A DNA stretch of 64,000 bases from Thermohalobaculum sp039028795 (GCA_039028795.1 JBCCHJ010000006.1:65446-129445); one strand, 5' to 3'. Shown: positions 35,715-45,064, counted from the stretch's first letter. A program made the numbers and translations. The notes: a model not told the origin generated them from the sequence alone.

Positions 35715-36938
35715 ATGTTTCAAGACCTCGATATTTACTTGCGCAGCGCGGTGGAGAGTGAGTTCTTCATGGGCGGGCTGGCGCTTGGGGCGATCGGCGC
35801 GGCCATCGCCTTGTTACGCCTTGTCTGGGGTATTCTGAGCGGCATCGCCAGCAGGCGGCTGTGGTTGTCGGTAACATTGGACAATCGAACTTCAGCGCAC
35901 CGGAACTTTTCGGTTTGGCTGGATCAAAACGGTGTCCTGGCCCATGCCAAGCGACTTCGGATGACACGGCTGTCCGGCGGGCGTTCTGCGCTTGGCCCCG
36001 ATATGGGCGATCACTGGTTCTGGCGGAATGGGCATTTTTGCCGGCTGTCACGCACGTTGAGCGAGAAGACCAAGGTTGGTCAGGTGCAGAAGCCGATGGA
36101 GACCTATACGATCCGGGTTCTCTTTGGACGACGTGACTTGATCGAAGATTGGATTGCAGAAGGCGACAGGCTGAGCCAGGTGGAGCCGCGGATCGGCCCG
36201 GGCATTCACATCCTGCGCTATGACTACTGGGACTCGATCGGCGACGTACCGCGGCGATCAATCGACACGGTGCTCAGCGATGATGACCGTCTGCAAAGGC
36301 TGCTGACGGATGTGCGTTGGTTTTATGGCGCATCGGATTGGTATGCCGATCGCGGTGTTCCCTGGCGGCGCGGATATCTGCTGCACGGACCTCCGGGCAC
36401 CGGCAAGACCAGCGCAATTCGGGCGATCGCGTCAGAGCTGAAGTTGGACATCGCGACGCTGGATCTGGGCCGGGTCGGGTTGACCGACGATGCGCTGCGC
36501 GAGGCGATGTTGACGGCGCCGCGAGAAGCAGTGATGGCGATCGAGGACATCGATGCCGCCTTCCGCGAACGCAAGGGCGAAAGCTTGACCATCACGTTTT
36601 CGGGCTTGTTAAATGCCATTGACGGCGTCGCGTCGCAGGAAGGACGGGCGTTGTTCATGACGACCAACCACCCCGAACGGTTGGATCCCGCATTGATCCG
36701 GCCCGGTCGTGCAGATGTCCATGTCGAACTGGGCCTGGTCGGCCCGGACACGGCGGCGGATTTGTTCCGGCGGTTCTTCCCGGATCGTGGTGATCTGGCA
36801 GATCGTTTCCGGGATGTTCTGGCCGGTCGACGGTTTGCCCCTGCGGCCCTGCAGGGCTGGCTGATGAAGCACAATTCAGATCCCGAAGCCGCCGCGGCGG
36901 CCACGGATCTGGTGCCAACATTGCTTGCGGCCGAATGA
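35715..36938 (+). CDS. BCS1-type AAA ATPase with N-terminal membrane helix
   Basis: A 407-residue protein. A transmembrane helix at about residues 18-42 is followed by a BCS1 N-terminal-like domain, then the AAA core: Walker A LLHGPPGTGKTSAIRAIASE (about residue 222), Walker B MAIEDIDAAF (about 275), sensor 1 MTTNHPERLDPALIRPGRAD (arginine finger region). The NHPERLDPALIRPGR segment and the LLNAIDGVASQEGR segment are very like mitochondrial Bcs1, which moves folded Rieske protein across the inner membrane. In bacteria the role is undefined. Context with TIR proteins suggests conflict or stress signalling, but that is inference. Confidence 0.83.
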   Translation: MFQDLDIYLRSAVESEFFMGGLALGAIGAAIALLRLVWGILSGIASRRLWLSVTLDNRTSAHRNFSVWLDQNGVLAHAKRLRMTRLSGGRSALGPDMGDHWFWRNGHFCRLSRTLSEKTKVGQVQKPMETYTIRVLFGRRDLIEDWIAEGDRLSQVEPRIGPGIHILRYDYWDSIGDVPRRSIDTVLSDDDRLQRLLTDVRWFYGASDWYADRGVPWRRGYLLHGPPGTGKTSAIRAIASELKLDIATLDLGRVGLTDDALREAMLTAPREAVMAIEDIDAAFRERKGESLTITFSGLLNAIDGVASQEGRALFMTTNHPERLDPALIRPGRADVHVELGLVGPDTAADLFRRFFPDRGDLADRFRDVLAGRRFAPAALQGWLMKHNSDPEAAAAATDLVPTLLAAE

Positions 36939-36966
36939 TCGGCCGTGGGCGCTTCGGGAAGCCAGT

Positions 36967-38499
36967 CTAAGCCGCGGCCGCCTTCACCGGATAGGCACGG
37001 CGCCGGATCCTAAACTTGGCCAAAAGGTAGGCGATCATTGTATAAAGTAGGGCCTGCGGCAGGCCCGGATCGACAAATATGCGGGTGACTTTCAAAACGT
37101 TTCCTTCGAAAGCCGCCATCAAATTCACGACGCCCACTGAAATGGTCATAACGATCACCCAGAACGCCAGAACGCGAATGATGGAGAACCGCCAGGGCAG
37201 GATCAGGCATGCGAGGGCCATGACCGTTGTGAAGCGTGTGACTTCCCGAAACATCTTTGACATTTCCGAGCAGGTCTGTGTTGCGACAGGCCAGCAGATC
37301 GGGCGGTATTCAAGCACTTTGTTGAGGTTGACGGTCGACGTGCCGTCGGCTGCGGTCCCCAGCACGCGGAGAAATTTTGGGTCGGTGAAGACCGTTTGCA
37401 GCCAGGCAATGCTGATCGGCATTGTGTAGGTTAGGTACTGCGTGACCGTCACGCCGCAGAACACAAAAACCGTGGCCACGGCGACCTCCCATCGCGCCAG
37501 GTACATGCGCCGCCTCAGCGGAAGTAAAAGCCCCAAGATGAAACCTGCGCTGACGCACCCGGCCCTGAGGGGCTGATAGACGGCATCTGGCTGGACCCAA
37601 TCCACGCCTTCGAGCAGCGACAACATGAAGAAGTCGCACAAGATAAAGAAGACCGCTGCCATAACCACGGCCGGAAACAACCGGTCGCCACCCAGGCCGT
37701 TGTATCCCCGTGCCGCCGTCAACGCCCCATAGGCGACGATGGCGAAATAGAGCGCCTCGTTAAAGACATGCAGGACAGCCTGCGATACCGGACCGGCCAC
37801 GCCTGCGTGCAGCAGAAAACTGACCCGGCAGTGCAAATCCTCTGGCGAGATCTGTCGGTCGTCCGAAAGGCCGCAGTTTCGAGCACCTTCCTGATCCGGC
37901 GTATTCACACCTGACATATCGAACGAAATCATCTGTAGCGCCCGCAAGGTCATGTGGAAGAAGTCATTGGTCTGATCGATGAAGAACCAAAGGACACCCG
38001 CAATCACCGAGGCAATCAGCACAATACCTGCCGCAGAAAGGGCGTTTTGATCGCGCATCCGGTCGACCAGGCCCTGCAGGCTCGATTTGAAGTGCGCCGG
38101 CTTGAGGTCGACAGCGTTCTGATCAAGCAAACCACGCAAATCCAAGGGCAGTTCCGTGCGCGCCGGCATTTCAGAGTTCTTGATCAACACAGGTATGACG
38201 GTCTTATTCTGCGACAGCGCCAGATGAATTTCCCGATGTACCCAATCATCCGCATCGTTAAGGCGGGTCTGGCCGGTTTCGGAACTTTGCCCGATCCAAT
38301 CAGGGCCGATTAACACCAGGACATGGGTCGATGCGGTGATGTTGGATTCAATCCGTGCAGGAAACTCGTCCCCCGGCATCATGGTTTCGGTATCTAAAAA
38401 AACTGCGCTTGGTCCAAACTCGTCAGCGATTTCGTCGGCTATTCGAACCGCTTCTTCCCGCGCATCACTGCGGCGGTAAGAGATAAAGACTTTTGGCAT
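36967..38499 (-). CDS. TIR-domain protein with polytopic membrane domain
   Basis: A 510-residue protein. Residues 1-150 are a TIR domain: KVFISYRRSDAREEAVRIA, AVFLDTETMMPGDEFPARIE, THVLVLIGPDWIG and DDWVHREIHLALSQNKTVIP (with Glu in the usual active-site helix). From about residue 155 there are some eight hydrophobic segments, e.g. AAGIVLIASVIAGVLWFF and VVMAAVFFILCDFFMLSLL, with no further soluble domain. The TIR domain would be cytoplasmic. It converges with the BCS1-type gene (28-base gap). The role may be NAD-based signalling or an immune effector; no partner is proven. Confidence 0.82.
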   Translation of the reverse strand: MPKVFISYRRSDAREEAVRIADEIADEFGPSAVFLDTETMMPGDEFPARIESNITASTHVLVLIGPDWIGQSSETGQTRLNDADDWVHREIHLALSQNKTVIPVLIKNSEMPARTELPLDLRGLLDQNAVDLKPAHFKSSLQGLVDRMRDQNALSAAGIVLIASVIAGVLWFFIDQTNDFFHMTLRALQMISFDMSGVNTPDQEGARNCGLSDDRQISPEDLHCRVSFLLHAGVAGPVSQAVLHVFNEALYFAIVAYGALTAARGYNGLGGDRLFPAVVMAAVFFILCDFFMLSLLEGVDWVQPDAVYQPLRAGCVSAGFILGLLLPLRRRMYLARWEVAVATVFVFCGVTVTQYLTYTMPISIAWLQTVFTDPKFLRVLGTAADGTSTVNLNKVLEYRPICWPVATQTCSEMSKMFREVTRFTTVMALACLILPWRFSIIRVLAFWVIVMTISVGVVNLMAAFEGNVLKVTRIFVDPGLPQALLYTMIAYLLAKFRIRRRAYPVKAAAA

Positions 38500-38564
38500 T
38501 TATGACCTTTCGCGCTAATCGGTCTTGGAAATCATGCCCAGCAACGTGTTGAAGGCCCACGACT

Positions 38565-39671
38565 ATGAGCTTACCAGCCCTGACCCCGCTTGTCGAAAGC
38601 CTGCCGGCAACGGTGCCCTTCGTCGGGCCCGAACATCAAGAGCGCGCCCGGGGCCGCAGTTTCGTCGCACGGATCGGCGCAAATGAAAGCGTTTTTGGCC
38701 CTTCGCCCGCTGCGGTCGAAGCGATGCGGAAAGCCGGCCCAGAGGCGTGGATGTACTGCGATCCAAACATGCACGATCTGCGCATGGCGATCGCTGACTA
38801 CAATGGGATTGATCCAGCCTCGATCGTAATCGGTGAAGGGATCGATGGCCTGTTCGGCAATACCGTCAGACTGGTCGTCGGGTCCGGCGACAAAGTCGTA
38901 ACGTCCCTGGGCGCATATCCGACTTTCAATTACCATGTAGCTGGCTTTGGTGGCGAGTTGATCATGGTTCCTTACCGGGATGATCACGAAGACCCGGATG
39001 CCCTGATTAAGGCGGCAGAAGAGCATCGCCCAAAACTGGTCTTTCTGGCCAATCCGGACAATCCAATGGGCACATGGCAAAGCGCTGACAAGATCAATGC
39101 GATGGTCGACGCCTTGCCTGATGGAACGATGCTGTGCCTGGATGAGGCCTATATCGAATTCGCACCGGGCGGCACCGCGCCGGACTGGAACACGGACGAT
39201 CACCGTTTGATCCGGTTCCGGACCTTTTCGAAAGCCCATGGGATGGCAGGATTGCGGATCGCCTATGCGGTCACCCATCCGGACACGGCGAAAGCCTTTG
39301 ATAGGATCAGAAATCACTTCGGGGTGAACCGAGTGGCGCAGGAAGCGGCAATTGCAGCTTTGGGCGACCAGGATCACTTGGCTTACGTGCAGCGAGAAGT
39401 CGCCGCTGCGCGAGACCGAATTGGAGCGATTGCCGCCGAAAACGGGCTTACGGCCCTGCCCTCTGCCACAAATTTCGTCGCGATCGACTGCGGGCGAGAT
39501 GGGGACTATGCACGGGCGGTGCTTGCCGCGCTGATCGATCGGGACATCTTTGTCCGTATGCCGGGCCCTGCCCCTTTGGACCGCTGTATACGGGTCGGTG
39601 CCGGCACGCCCGCCGATCTTGACGCATTCGCGGCGGCACTCCCTGAGGCATTGAAAGCCGCCTTTGTCTGA
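38565..39671 (+). CDS. PLP-dependent aminotransferase, histidinol-phosphate aminotransferase-like
   Basis: A 368-residue class I/II aminotransferase. It has RIGANESVFGPSPAAVEAMRK (N-terminal substrate/PLP region), VFLANPDNPMGTW, LCLDEAYIEFAPGG (PLP-contacting Asp and Tyr) and RTFSKAHGMAGLRIAYA, which holds the Schiff-base Lys. The overall pattern is HisC-like, but several family members use other substrates and no histidine genes are nearby, so the substrate is open. Divergent from the TIR gene with a 65-base gap. Confidence 0.85.
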   Translation: MSLPALTPLVESLPATVPFVGPEHQERARGRSFVARIGANESVFGPSPAAVEAMRKAGPEAWMYCDPNMHDLRMAIADYNGIDPASIVIGEGIDGLFGNTVRLVVGSGDKVVTSLGAYPTFNYHVAGFGGELIMVPYRDDHEDPDALIKAAEEHRPKLVFLANPDNPMGTWQSADKINAMVDALPDGTMLCLDEAYIEFAPGGTAPDWNTDDHRLIRFRTFSKAHGMAGLRIAYAVTHPDTAKAFDRIRNHFGVNRVAQEAAIAALGDQDHLAYVQREVAAARDRIGAIAAENGLTALPSATNFVAIDCGRDGDYARAVLAALIDRDIFVRMPGPAPLDRCIRVGAGTPADLDAFAAALPEALKAAFV

Positions 39672-39984
39672 TATCGCCTATCTTAAGGTCTTGCGCTGAC
39701 ATCGTCGGTCAGATGCAGCGACTTTACGGTGCCCGCATTTCAGTAGATTCTAAGCCCATGGAGACGTTAACCTTTTAGGCATCCTCCACGTCAATGTTAC
39801 TAAATCCAAATAATTAAATTAAAATTTTAATTAAAATCCTGATTTCGTCTCGAATTGGGACATTTATCTAATTAAAATTCGCCAGATAGTTGATTCTTTT
39901 CTTATTAGAACACCTCTTAACTTTAGGTTTCTCTGCAATTCCGGTTTTATGGGCTCAACACCAGGCACAAACCGGAGCCCAGTT
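39672..39984 (+). promoter_or_regulatory. AT-rich 313-base gap upstream of the LpxR-like gene
   Basis: Unlike its surroundings, 39790-39900 is strongly A+T-rich and holds the 16-bp palindrome AATTAAAATTTTAATT (39817-39832) and a second TAATTAAAAT (about 39871-39880). No ORF is supported. Such a tract could be an UP element or a site for nucleoid-type silencers (MucR/HvrA/H-NS-like). No clear -35/-10 pair was assigned. Confidence 0.45.
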
Positions 39985-40986
39985 ATGTTCAAGCGTACTC
40001 TTATTACCGCCGCCGTCCTTTGCGCCGTTCTTCCCGCCTATGCCGAAGAACAAGAAATCACCGATACCTTCACGTGGATCTCTGAGACCGAGGACATTCT
40101 AGCCGAGGGCATGATCTGGAACGATCGTCTCGGGGATGGGCAAGACCGCTATAAAACCGGCGGGATGACGCAATCCTGGTTGCTGCCCCAAAGCATCTTT
40201 TCAGATGAAAACTGGATCGACGGACATGCTGCAGCGATCGAGTTTCAGGGGCGCGGCTTTATCGCGACGCCAAACAACACGTCTAATCCTGCTGCAGGCG
40301 ATCGCCCGTTCGCGCAATATGTCGGTGTTGGTGCATATCTTAGGACATTCGGAGAGTCAGAACCGCTGAGCATGGATACGTCGCTGAGTGTTGAAAACCG
40401 CGCAGGTGTAGAAATCGGCCTGGTTGGAGAGCCATTGCCGCTGTTCGAACTGCAAGAGGCCCTCCATGGCAATGGCATAGGCCGAACGGACGCAAACACG
40501 CTGGATACCGAGGTTCTGGTCAACGCCGAGGTGCGGCGGACCTATCGCTTTCACATGGACCTGGAGGCAACCGAGGTTGAATTCGCCCCGTACGCGCAGG
40601 GATCGTTCGGAATGCGGGAAAACTCGGTTCGCGTTGGCATTGATCTGATCACCGGATCAAGCCTTAAGGCGCGCACCTGGAACCACGAGCCCGCCATCGG
40701 TGCGATGATCGCCGGCGGCTCGGCTCCCCGCGACGGCTTCCAATGGGCGACCTGGGTCGGTGGAGATGTGGGATATGTTGCCCAGGACGCGTTTCTGGAT
40801 GGCGGGTTCGATGGTTCTGGACCAAGCACCCCGCGCGAAGAAGTCACAGCACGTATCCGGGCCGGTGTAATGATGGAGTACGACAACTTCGCGATGAGCT
40901 ATTCCGTGGTCTGGCTGAGCCCGGAATTCGAAGCCCAACCGGAAGGCCAATTAGTGGGCGGCTTTCAGATCAAGTACCGCTTCTGA
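39985..40986 (+). CDS. Outer-membrane lipid A 3'-O-deacylase family (LpxR/DUF2219)
   Basis: A 333-residue protein starting at ATG 39985 (MFKRTLITAAVLCAVLPAYA signal peptide), with CGGAG upstream. The mature part shows MIWNDRLGDGQDRYKTGGMT, matching the Asn-Asp and Tyr-x-x-G motif of LpxR, then amphipathic beta-strands typical of a 12-stranded barrel, ending in a C-terminal Phe (QIKYRF) as required for outer-membrane assembly. LpxR removes the 3'-acyloxyacyl chain of lipid A. An in-frame ATG at 39949 is less likely because it would bury the signal peptide. Confidence 0.78.
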   Translation: MFKRTLITAAVLCAVLPAYAEEQEITDTFTWISETEDILAEGMIWNDRLGDGQDRYKTGGMTQSWLLPQSIFSDENWIDGHAAAIEFQGRGFIATPNNTSNPAAGDRPFAQYVGVGAYLRTFGESEPLSMDTSLSVENRAGVEIGLVGEPLPLFELQEALHGNGIGRTDANTLDTEVLVNAEVRRTYRFHMDLEATEVEFAPYAQGSFGMRENSVRVGIDLITGSSLKARTWNHEPAIGAMIAGGSAPRDGFQWATWVGGDVGYVAQDAFLDGGFDGSGPSTPREEVTARIRAGVMMEYDNFAMSYSVVWLSPEFEAQPEGQLVGGFQIKYRF

Positions 40987-41215
40987 GATCCATCACGCTT
41001 TAAGTGTTCCCTCCCAGCGCGCCCCGGCAAGAATGTCGGGGTCTGCGCAATTTAATTTCCCAGACTTCTTCGCAAAATCGTAAATTTTCATAATCTTATC
41101 CAGCAATGTTCAAAAACGGCATCCGGCATAAAACGAACCAACGAAAAAACCGGCGCGATGTCAAAGTCAGCACTTCCACGCCGTGACAAACTTTTCCGAA
41201 TTCCGCAGGAAACCG

Positions 41216-41244
41216 TTGACTCACCTAGGCTGTACCGCTTGATT
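41216..41244 (+). promoter_or_regulatory. Putative promoter of the TRAP operon in the 333-base gap
   Basis: TTGACT (41216-41221), a 17-base spacer and TTGATT (41239-41244), about 75 bases before the dctP start. The -10 box is weak. A short hairpin CCCCG/CGGGG lies near 41021-41040 after the LpxR gene and may end its transcription. No other feature was seen in 40987-41319. Confidence 0.4.
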
Positions 41245-41319
41245 GTTGCTGCGAGACTGGTCCATGCCGGTCACTAAAGCTTATGGGTCACTCAAGGCCC
41301 GATCCCAGGGAGGAACTCC

Positions 41320-42375
41320 ATGAAACTATCCATCATGAAGAAGCTCGGTGGTGTGGCGCTGGCAGCTGTTGCTGCGGTGTCTATGTCCGCGAGTGAAGCT
41401 GATGCCAAGAAGGTCCGTTGGAAAATGCACTCGGCATTCCCGACGAACTTGCCGGTGATCGGCCCGGTCGGCCCGCGCATTGCAGATATGGTCCGCGCCA
41501 TGTCGGGCGGCGATTTCGACATTAAAGTCGAAGAGCCGAACGCTCTGGCCGGTGGCTATGCCTATTATGACCCGATCAGCCAAGGTCAGTTCCAGGCGGC
41601 ATATGGCACCCCAGGCGCCAACCAAGGTAAGAACTCGGCTTTCGCGTTCGCATCGACATGGCCGTTCGGCCCTGGTGCGCTGGAGTTTAACGCATGGCTG
41701 GTCAATGGCGGTGGTAAAGAGCTGATTTCCGAGCTCTATGCCAAGGACAACATCAAGTACTTCTACTGTGGGATGATACCGCCAGAAACGTCCGGCTGGT
41801 TCCGCGAAGAAATCAAGTCGCTTGACCAGTTGAAGGGCCTGAAAATGCGCTTCTTCGGCATGGGCGCCAAGGTGATGCAGAAATTCGGTGTGGCCACGCA
41901 ACAGCTGGCTGGCGGCGACATCTACCCGGCGCTGGAGCTGGGCACGATCGACGCAACCGAGTTCTCCATGCCGGCGATTGACCGTGGCTTGGGCTTCTAC
42001 CAGATCGCGAAGTACAACTACTTCCCAGGCTGGCACCAGCAGTCGACCACGAACGAGATCCTGGTGAACATGGACGCATGGAACGACCTGCCGGAAAACT
42101 ATCAGGCAATGTTCCAGGCTGCATGTGACGCTAACTTCATGCACGAACTGGCCGACGGCGAATCTTCGCAGTCCGCTGCCATGATCGCCAACGAAAAAGA
42201 CGGCGTGATCATGAAAACATGGCCGGATGAAGTGATCGAGCAGCTTCGCGGCGCTTGGGAAGAGGTTCTGGCAGAAGAACTGGCTGCAAATCCTGACGTC
42301 CAAGCAATGTGGGACAGCTACTCGAAGTTCCATGAGGACTATCAGGTCTGGGGTTCGCGCGGTTACCTCAAGTAA
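41320..42375 (+). CDS. dctP: TRAP transporter solute-binding protein DctP (TakP-like)
   Basis: A 351-residue periplasmic protein with a signal peptide ending near SEADA. KGLKMRFFGMGAKVMQKFG holds the Arg that binds the substrate carboxylate in DctP proteins, and QQLAGGDIYPALELGTIDAT followed by YFPGWHQQSTTNEILVNMDA matches the TakP subgroup, whose Rhodobacter member binds 2-oxo acids as a swapped dimer. The ligand is therefore probably a carboxylic acid. A strong ribosome-binding site (GGGAGGAA) precedes ATG 41320. First gene of dctP-dctQ-dctM. Confidence 0.9.
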   Translation: MKLSIMKKLGGVALAAVAAVSMSASEADAKKVRWKMHSAFPTNLPVIGPVGPRIADMVRAMSGGDFDIKVEEPNALAGGYAYYDPISQGQFQAAYGTPGANQGKNSAFAFASTWPFGPGALEFNAWLVNGGGKELISELYAKDNIKYFYCGMIPPETSGWFREEIKSLDQLKGLKMRFFGMGAKVMQKFGVATQQLAGGDIYPALELGTIDATEFSMPAIDRGLGFYQIAKYNYFPGWHQQSTTNEILVNMDAWNDLPENYQAMFQAACDANFMHELADGESSQSAAMIANEKDGVIMKTWPDEVIEQLRGAWEEVLAEELAANPDVQAMWDSYSKFHEDYQVWGSRGYLK

Positions 42376-42382
42376 GGCAGCC

Positions 42383-42438
42383 GTCGGTCTGACACCGACC
42401 CAAAAGACTTACGACCGGCGCAGAGATGCGCCGGTCGT
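42383..42438 (+). promoter_or_regulatory. Two stem-loops between dctP and dctQ
   Basis: GTCGGT-CTGAC-ACCGAC (42383-42399) is followed by a perfect 12-bp stem ACGACCGGCGCA / TGCGCCGGTCGT with loop GAGA (42411-42438). Neither has a strong T-run. Such structures between the abundant binding protein and the membrane subunits usually lower downstream expression or protect the upstream mRNA end. Confidence 0.65.
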
Positions 42439-42483
42439 TCAATATAAAAAACGACCAATAATGTAACAGGAGTGGGGGACGTC

Positions 42484-43287
42484 ATGTCTCGGGGAGGAAG
42501 CACACTTATTTTCGGCGGTATCGTCTGTGCCGTTTCTGTGGTGTGCGCAATCTTTTTTAACCTTTGGCGGCCGGTCTTTATCTCGACCGCTGTCTTCGGT
42601 CTGCTGACCGTTTTGGTCACCGGTGGATCAGGTGTCATCGTGCGTCAGATCAGCGATATCTGCGGCGGGATCTCGATTTTCGTCGGCAAACTGGCCAGTT
42701 GGATCATCATGCCGCTGATCATCATCATCATGTTTGATGTGATCACCCGTAAGATCGAATTCATCAAGGTCGCCAATGCCGAGATCACCCAGACCTACGG
42801 GTTCTCGGTGTCCTTCATCCTCCAGGACTTTCAGTGGCACCTGCATGGCGTACTGCTGCTGATGACGTTCGGCTTCGGATATATGCTGAACAGCCACGTC
42901 AGGGTTGATATTTTTCGCGAAGCGCTGTCGCGCCGCGGTCAGGTTTGGATCGAGACCTTCGGGCTGACGATCCTGGCCATTCCGTTCATGCTGGTAATGA
43001 TCGGTTTTTCCTGGGACCTGACCTATGCGTCCTGGAAAATCAATGAAGCCTCTGAGTCCATGGTGGGCCTGGGCTGGCGTTACATCATCAAATCGTTCCT
43101 GATCTGGGGCTTCTGCGTCGCGCTGCTTGCGGCTGTGGCCACCCTGATGCGGTGTTTGAACTACCTCTTCGGTGACATTGAAGAACAAACCATCGCAGAG
43201 GAATCGCTGCAATTCTTCACGGACAATGACTCCATGTCCAAACTGATCCTGGAAGGCAACCAGGGCGAGAAAGAGGGGGGGCAGTAA
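42484..43287 (+). CDS. dctQ: TRAP transporter small membrane subunit DctQ
   Basis: A 267-residue membrane protein, larger than the usual 160-200 residues, with an N-terminal extension of two extra hydrophobic segments before the four-helix DctQ core. Core features include VITRKIEFIKVANAEITQ and LNSHVRVDIFREALSRRGQ, the R-V-D motif typical of the family. The N-terminal extension is seen in the TakP/mannitol-type subgroup. ATG 42484 is preferred over GTG 42472, which abuts AGGAG. DctM follows after 3 bases. Confidence 0.85.
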   Translation: MSRGGSTLIFGGIVCAVSVVCAIFFNLWRPVFISTAVFGLLTVLVTGGSGVIVRQISDICGGISIFVGKLASWIIMPLIIIIMFDVITRKIEFIKVANAEITQTYGFSVSFILQDFQWHLHGVLLLMTFGFGYMLNSHVRVDIFREALSRRGQVWIETFGLTILAIPFMLVMIGFSWDLTYASWKINEASESMVGLGWRYIIKSFLIWGFCVALLAAVATLMRCLNYLFGDIEEQTIAEESLQFFTDNDSMSKLILEGNQGEKEGGQ

Positions 43288-43290
43288 CCG

Positions 43291-45000
43291 ATGGAAGCTC
43301 TGCTTGAATTTTGGGAATGGTTCATCGATGACCATCTCTATGAGTACATCGGCGCCTATATGTTCCTGGCGCTGGCATGCATGCTGTTTACCGGCTTGCC
43401 GGTTTGTTATGCGCTGGGCGGCACATCGCTGATTTTCGCCCTGATCGCCACGTGGATCGGGGCGATCAACTTCCAGGAATTTTTCGGCGCCGTGAACCGA
43501 AGTTACGGCGGAGACGGGCAATCTGGGGCGATACAAAACCCGATATTGGTGGCCATTCCCTGTTTCGTGTTCATGGGCACGATGTTGGAAAAATCGCAAG
43601 TTGCCAAGCACTTGCTGGATATCCTTCAGATCATGTTGCGGCGTATTCCCGGTGGTCTTGCCCTGGCTGTGACCTGCATGGGCATCATTATGGCGGCCAC
43701 CACGGGCATCATCGGTGCTTCGGTCGTCATGATGACGCTGCTGGCCCTGCCGCACATGCTGCGTGCTGGTTACTCGCCATCGCTTGCAACCGGTACAATC
43801 GCGGCCTCGGCGACGTTGGGCATTCTGATCCCGCCCTCGATCATGCTGGTTCTGATGGCCAGTCTATTGGCGGTTTCGGTGGGCAACCTCTTTATCGGGG
43901 CGGTATTGCCGGGACTTCTGCTGGGCGGTCTGTACCTTGTCTACATCATGATTCGGGCCACGATTAACCCGTCGCTGGCGCCTCCGATCCAGGATGATGA
44001 TATCAACCTGAAGCCGACGAACAGATCCAACGTGATCCTGTTCTTTGGCGTGCTGGTGGGGGCCATCGTGGTGGCCTATATCCTGGAAAGCATGGCAGCC
44101 AGCGCGCTGGAGGCCAGGGCCGAGGATGACACGGCAACGCCGCTGATTGGTCAGTTCAACTGGGGCCTTTTCGCGTTCTTGACGATCTTTGTGTCGTCAA
44201 TGATCATCGGCAACAAAGAAGGAAACAGCCTCTTTGGGGGAATCCTAAAAGGTTTCGTCCCACCGATTTTCCTGATCACACTTGTCTTGGGATCGATCTT
44301 CCTAGGCTGGGCGACACCGACGGAAGCCGCCGGCGTCGGCGCATTCGGATCGCTGATCCTGGCCTATATGAACGGAACTTTGACTTACACAGTGGTCAAA
44401 GAGGTCTGCCACCGCACGGGTCTGACCACGGCGATGATCTTTTTCATCTTCATCGGTGCGACGGCGTTCAGTTCGATCTTCCGGGCGACCTATGGCGAAG
44501 AGCTGATCATTCACTTGATCGAGTATTTGGATCTGAACGCCTGGAACCTGCTGTTCATCCTGCTCTTTGCGGTGTTCTTGCTGGGCTTCTTCTTCGACTT
44601 CCTGGAGATCACGCTGATCATTCTGCCGGTGTTCTCTCCGGTGATCATTCTGCTGGCACCGGTCTTCTCGCCCTGGCTGGGGTACGAGCTTCCGGCCTCT
44701 CCTGCACAGAGCCATAAGGAATTCGTGGAAAACCAGGTGATCTATTGGTTCGCAATCCTTGTTGCGGTGAACCTGCAGACATCATTCCTGACGCCGCCCT
44801 TCGGTTTTGCGCTGTTCTATATGAAGGGCGTGGCACCCAGCAGCGTGAAGATGCAAGAGATCTATCGCGGCATCATCCCGTTCGTCCTGCTGCAGGTCAC
44901 GGGCATGCTGTTGGTGCTATACCTGCCACAACTGGCGCTTTGGCTGCCGATCGAGGCTGGGCTATCGAAGATACCGCAGGGAATGATATTGCTCGAATAG
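43291..45000 (+). CDS. dctM: TRAP transporter large membrane subunit DctM
   Basis: A 569-residue membrane protein with about 13 transmembrane helices and typical DctM motifs: ALAVTCMGIIMAATTGIIGA, TLGILIPPSIMLVL and LGWATPTEAAGVGAFGSLIL. It is longer than standard DctM (about 430) because of a central loop with extra helices (about residues 240-310), as in the large TRAP subgroup. It forms the sodium-driven symport channel with DctQ. GAGGGGG precedes the start. Confidence 0.93.
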   Translation: MEALLEFWEWFIDDHLYEYIGAYMFLALACMLFTGLPVCYALGGTSLIFALIATWIGAINFQEFFGAVNRSYGGDGQSGAIQNPILVAIPCFVFMGTMLEKSQVAKHLLDILQIMLRRIPGGLALAVTCMGIIMAATTGIIGASVVMMTLLALPHMLRAGYSPSLATGTIAASATLGILIPPSIMLVLMASLLAVSVGNLFIGAVLPGLLLGGLYLVYIMIRATINPSLAPPIQDDDINLKPTNRSNVILFFGVLVGAIVVAYILESMAASALEARAEDDTATPLIGQFNWGLFAFLTIFVSSMIIGNKEGNSLFGGILKGFVPPIFLITLVLGSIFLGWATPTEAAGVGAFGSLILAYMNGTLTYTVVKEVCHRTGLTTAMIFFIFIGATAFSSIFRATYGEELIIHLIEYLDLNAWNLLFILLFAVFLLGFFFDFLEITLIILPVFSPVIILLAPVFSPWLGYELPASPAQSHKEFVENQVIYWFAILVAVNLQTSFLTPPFGFALFYMKGVAPSSVKMQEIYRGIIPFVLLQVTGMLLVLYLPQLALWLPIEAGLSKIPQGMILLE

Positions 45001-45014
45001 CGCCGCATACGGAA

Positions 45015-45047
45015 AATGGTCGGCGCTCCCAATCGGCGCCGGCCATT
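45015..45047 (+). terminator. Stem-loop after dctM, probable terminator
   Basis: A 12-bp stem AATGGTCGGCGC / GCGCCGGCCATT (one G-T wobble) with a 9-base loop, followed only by TATTCA. It lacks a full U-run. Confidence 0.55.
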
Positions 45048-45064
45048 TATTCACGGGGGTAAAA

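Noticed and set aside
41326..43755. Long minus-strand frames opposite dctP and dctQ (335 and 375 codons)
   Set aside because: They mirror the TRAP genes, which carry clear family motifs; the antisense products are His/Arg/Gln-rich and unlike real proteins.
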